Shown here: piece after piece, positions 5,530 to 5,843 of the stretch | Position numbering within the stretch: the stretch's first letter is position 1 | Layout: the number at the start of each line of letters is the position of its first letter | Assembly (NCBI GenBank): GCA_013153105.1 | Contig: JAADFC010000103.1 | Span: 1 to 5,843 of the forward strand | Source of the DNA: Thermoproteota archaeon | Lineage (GTDB): Archaea > Thermoproteota > Thermoprotei_A > Sulfolobales > Pyrodictiaceae | Direction: 5' to 3' | DNA length: 5,843 nucleotides | Position numbers and translations under genes: made by a program | Notes under the pieces: model-generated | What the model saw: the letters and a program-made list of their open reading frames with translations, nothing else | What the model was told of the DNA's origin: nothing | The model's database searches: none

Positions 5530-5843
5530 CAGCGTATCCTCGAGGCGACCCTCCCAGCGTACTCTATGGTGCCGAGGCTCCCCCCGAGGTCGGGGGTCGC
5601 CTCCCCCGCGGCCAGCGTCGCCTCCACAGCCTTCTCCACCGCCCTCGCCGCGTCCTCGTAGCCCAGCCAGTCCAGCATCATAGCCGCCGAGAGTATCATG
5701 GCCGTCGGGTTGGCGATACCCTTGCCCGCTATGTCCCAGGCGGCGCCGTGAACAGGCTCGAAGAGGGCCTTCTCCCCGCCGATGTTGGCGGAGGGGGCCA
5801 GCCCCAGCCCCCCGGCCACCTGGGCGGCTAGGTCGCTGAGTAT
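5526..5843 (-). CDS. leuB: Isopropylmalate/homoisocitrate dehydrogenase, C-terminal part (truncated by window edge)
   Basis: The last 105 residues of an NAD(P)-dependent decarboxylating dehydrogenase of the IPMDH/HICDH/ICDH family. The frame is open to the window edge, so the gene begins beyond base 5843; the GTG at 5819 is internal, not a start. The visible part opens with ILSDLAAQVAGGLGLAPSANIG, the family segment after the conserved GDI, with metal-binding Asp. It continues with the NAD-binding loop FEPVHGAAWDIAGKGIANP, the helix AMILSAAMML, and TPDLGGSLGT near the end. It should oxidatively decarboxylate 3-isopropylmalate (leucine) or homoisocitrate (lysine). The substrate-determining N-terminal part is missing, so the choice is open; the nearby leuC mildly favours leucine. 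A Trp in HGAAWDI replaces the Pro common in bacterial HGSAPDI; crenarchaeal relatives tend to have an aromatic residue there. It converges on the ATPase gene, with overlapping stops. Confidence 0.88.
   Translation of the reverse strand: MLSDLAAQVAGGLGLAPSANIGGEKALFEPVHGAAWDIAGKGIANPTAMILSAAMMLDWLGYEDAARAVEKAVEATLAAGEATPDLGGSLGTIEYAGRVASRIRC

Noticed and set aside
5322..5831. + strand open frame of 169 codons running past the ATPase stop
   Set aside because: It is out of frame with the ATPase and antisense to the dehydrogenase fragment, with a Gly/Arg/Pro-rich product and no motifs.
1..5843. CRISPR array, tRNA/rRNA genes, insertion sequences, prophage or defence-island genes
   Set aside because: No regularly spaced repeats, no tRNA-like cloverleaf or conserved rRNA segments, and no transposase or integrase motifs were seen; nearly all of the window is covered by recognised genes.

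Overview
The window looks like a gene-dense piece of a GC-rich (about 70% by eye) hyperthermophilic crenarchaeal (Thermoproteota) chromosome. Supporting signs are heavy use of AGG for Arg and ATA for Ile, frequent GTG/TTG starts, short or overlapping gene junctions, a VapBC toxin-antitoxin pair, an Arch_ATPase-type P-loop protein, and queD-queE genes whose pathway product in Archaea feeds archaeosine in tRNA. The exact taxon cannot be fixed from the sequence; a Desulfurococcales-like lineage is a guess.

Layout, + strand first. Positions 38-1088 hold queD and queE, two successive steps to the 7-deazaguanine precursor preQ0, overlapping by about 29 nt. Positions 1140-1761 hold a vapB/vapC pair (ribbon-helix-helix antitoxin and PIN-domain nuclease) overlapping by 14 nt. 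Positions 1792-2994 encode a PUA plus Rossmann RlmI-family 23S rRNA cytosine-5 methyltransferase starting 30 bp after vapC. The five genes are co-directional with small gaps, so they could form one transcript themed on RNA modification and cleavage. A 95-bp spacer at 2995-3089, with overlapping inverted repeats and one AT-richer hexamer, separates this block from leuC (3-isopropylmalate/homoaconitate-type dehydratase large subunit, 3090-4367). A P-loop ATPase (4378-5529) follows leuC after 10 bp. It has a C-terminal winged-helix-like region and an unusual four-cysteine cluster. On the - strand, running in from the right edge, is the C-terminal third of an isopropylmalate/homoisocitrate dehydrogenase (5526-5843). 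Its stop codon overlaps the ATPase stop codon within one CTAG.

Working relations: QueD and QueE act in sequence; VapB should neutralise VapC; LeuC and the LeuB-like dehydrogenase catalyse consecutive steps of leucine (or alpha-aminoadipate lysine) biosynthesis, although they are convergent and separated by the ATPase. The small subunit leuD is not in the window. No tRNA, rRNA, CRISPR array, insertion sequence or prophage signal was seen. I did not find a convincing wholly new system. The least explained element is the leuC-linked ATPase with its Cys-rich tail, and the clearest compositional oddity is the much higher use of T-ending codons in queD/queE than in the rest of the window.
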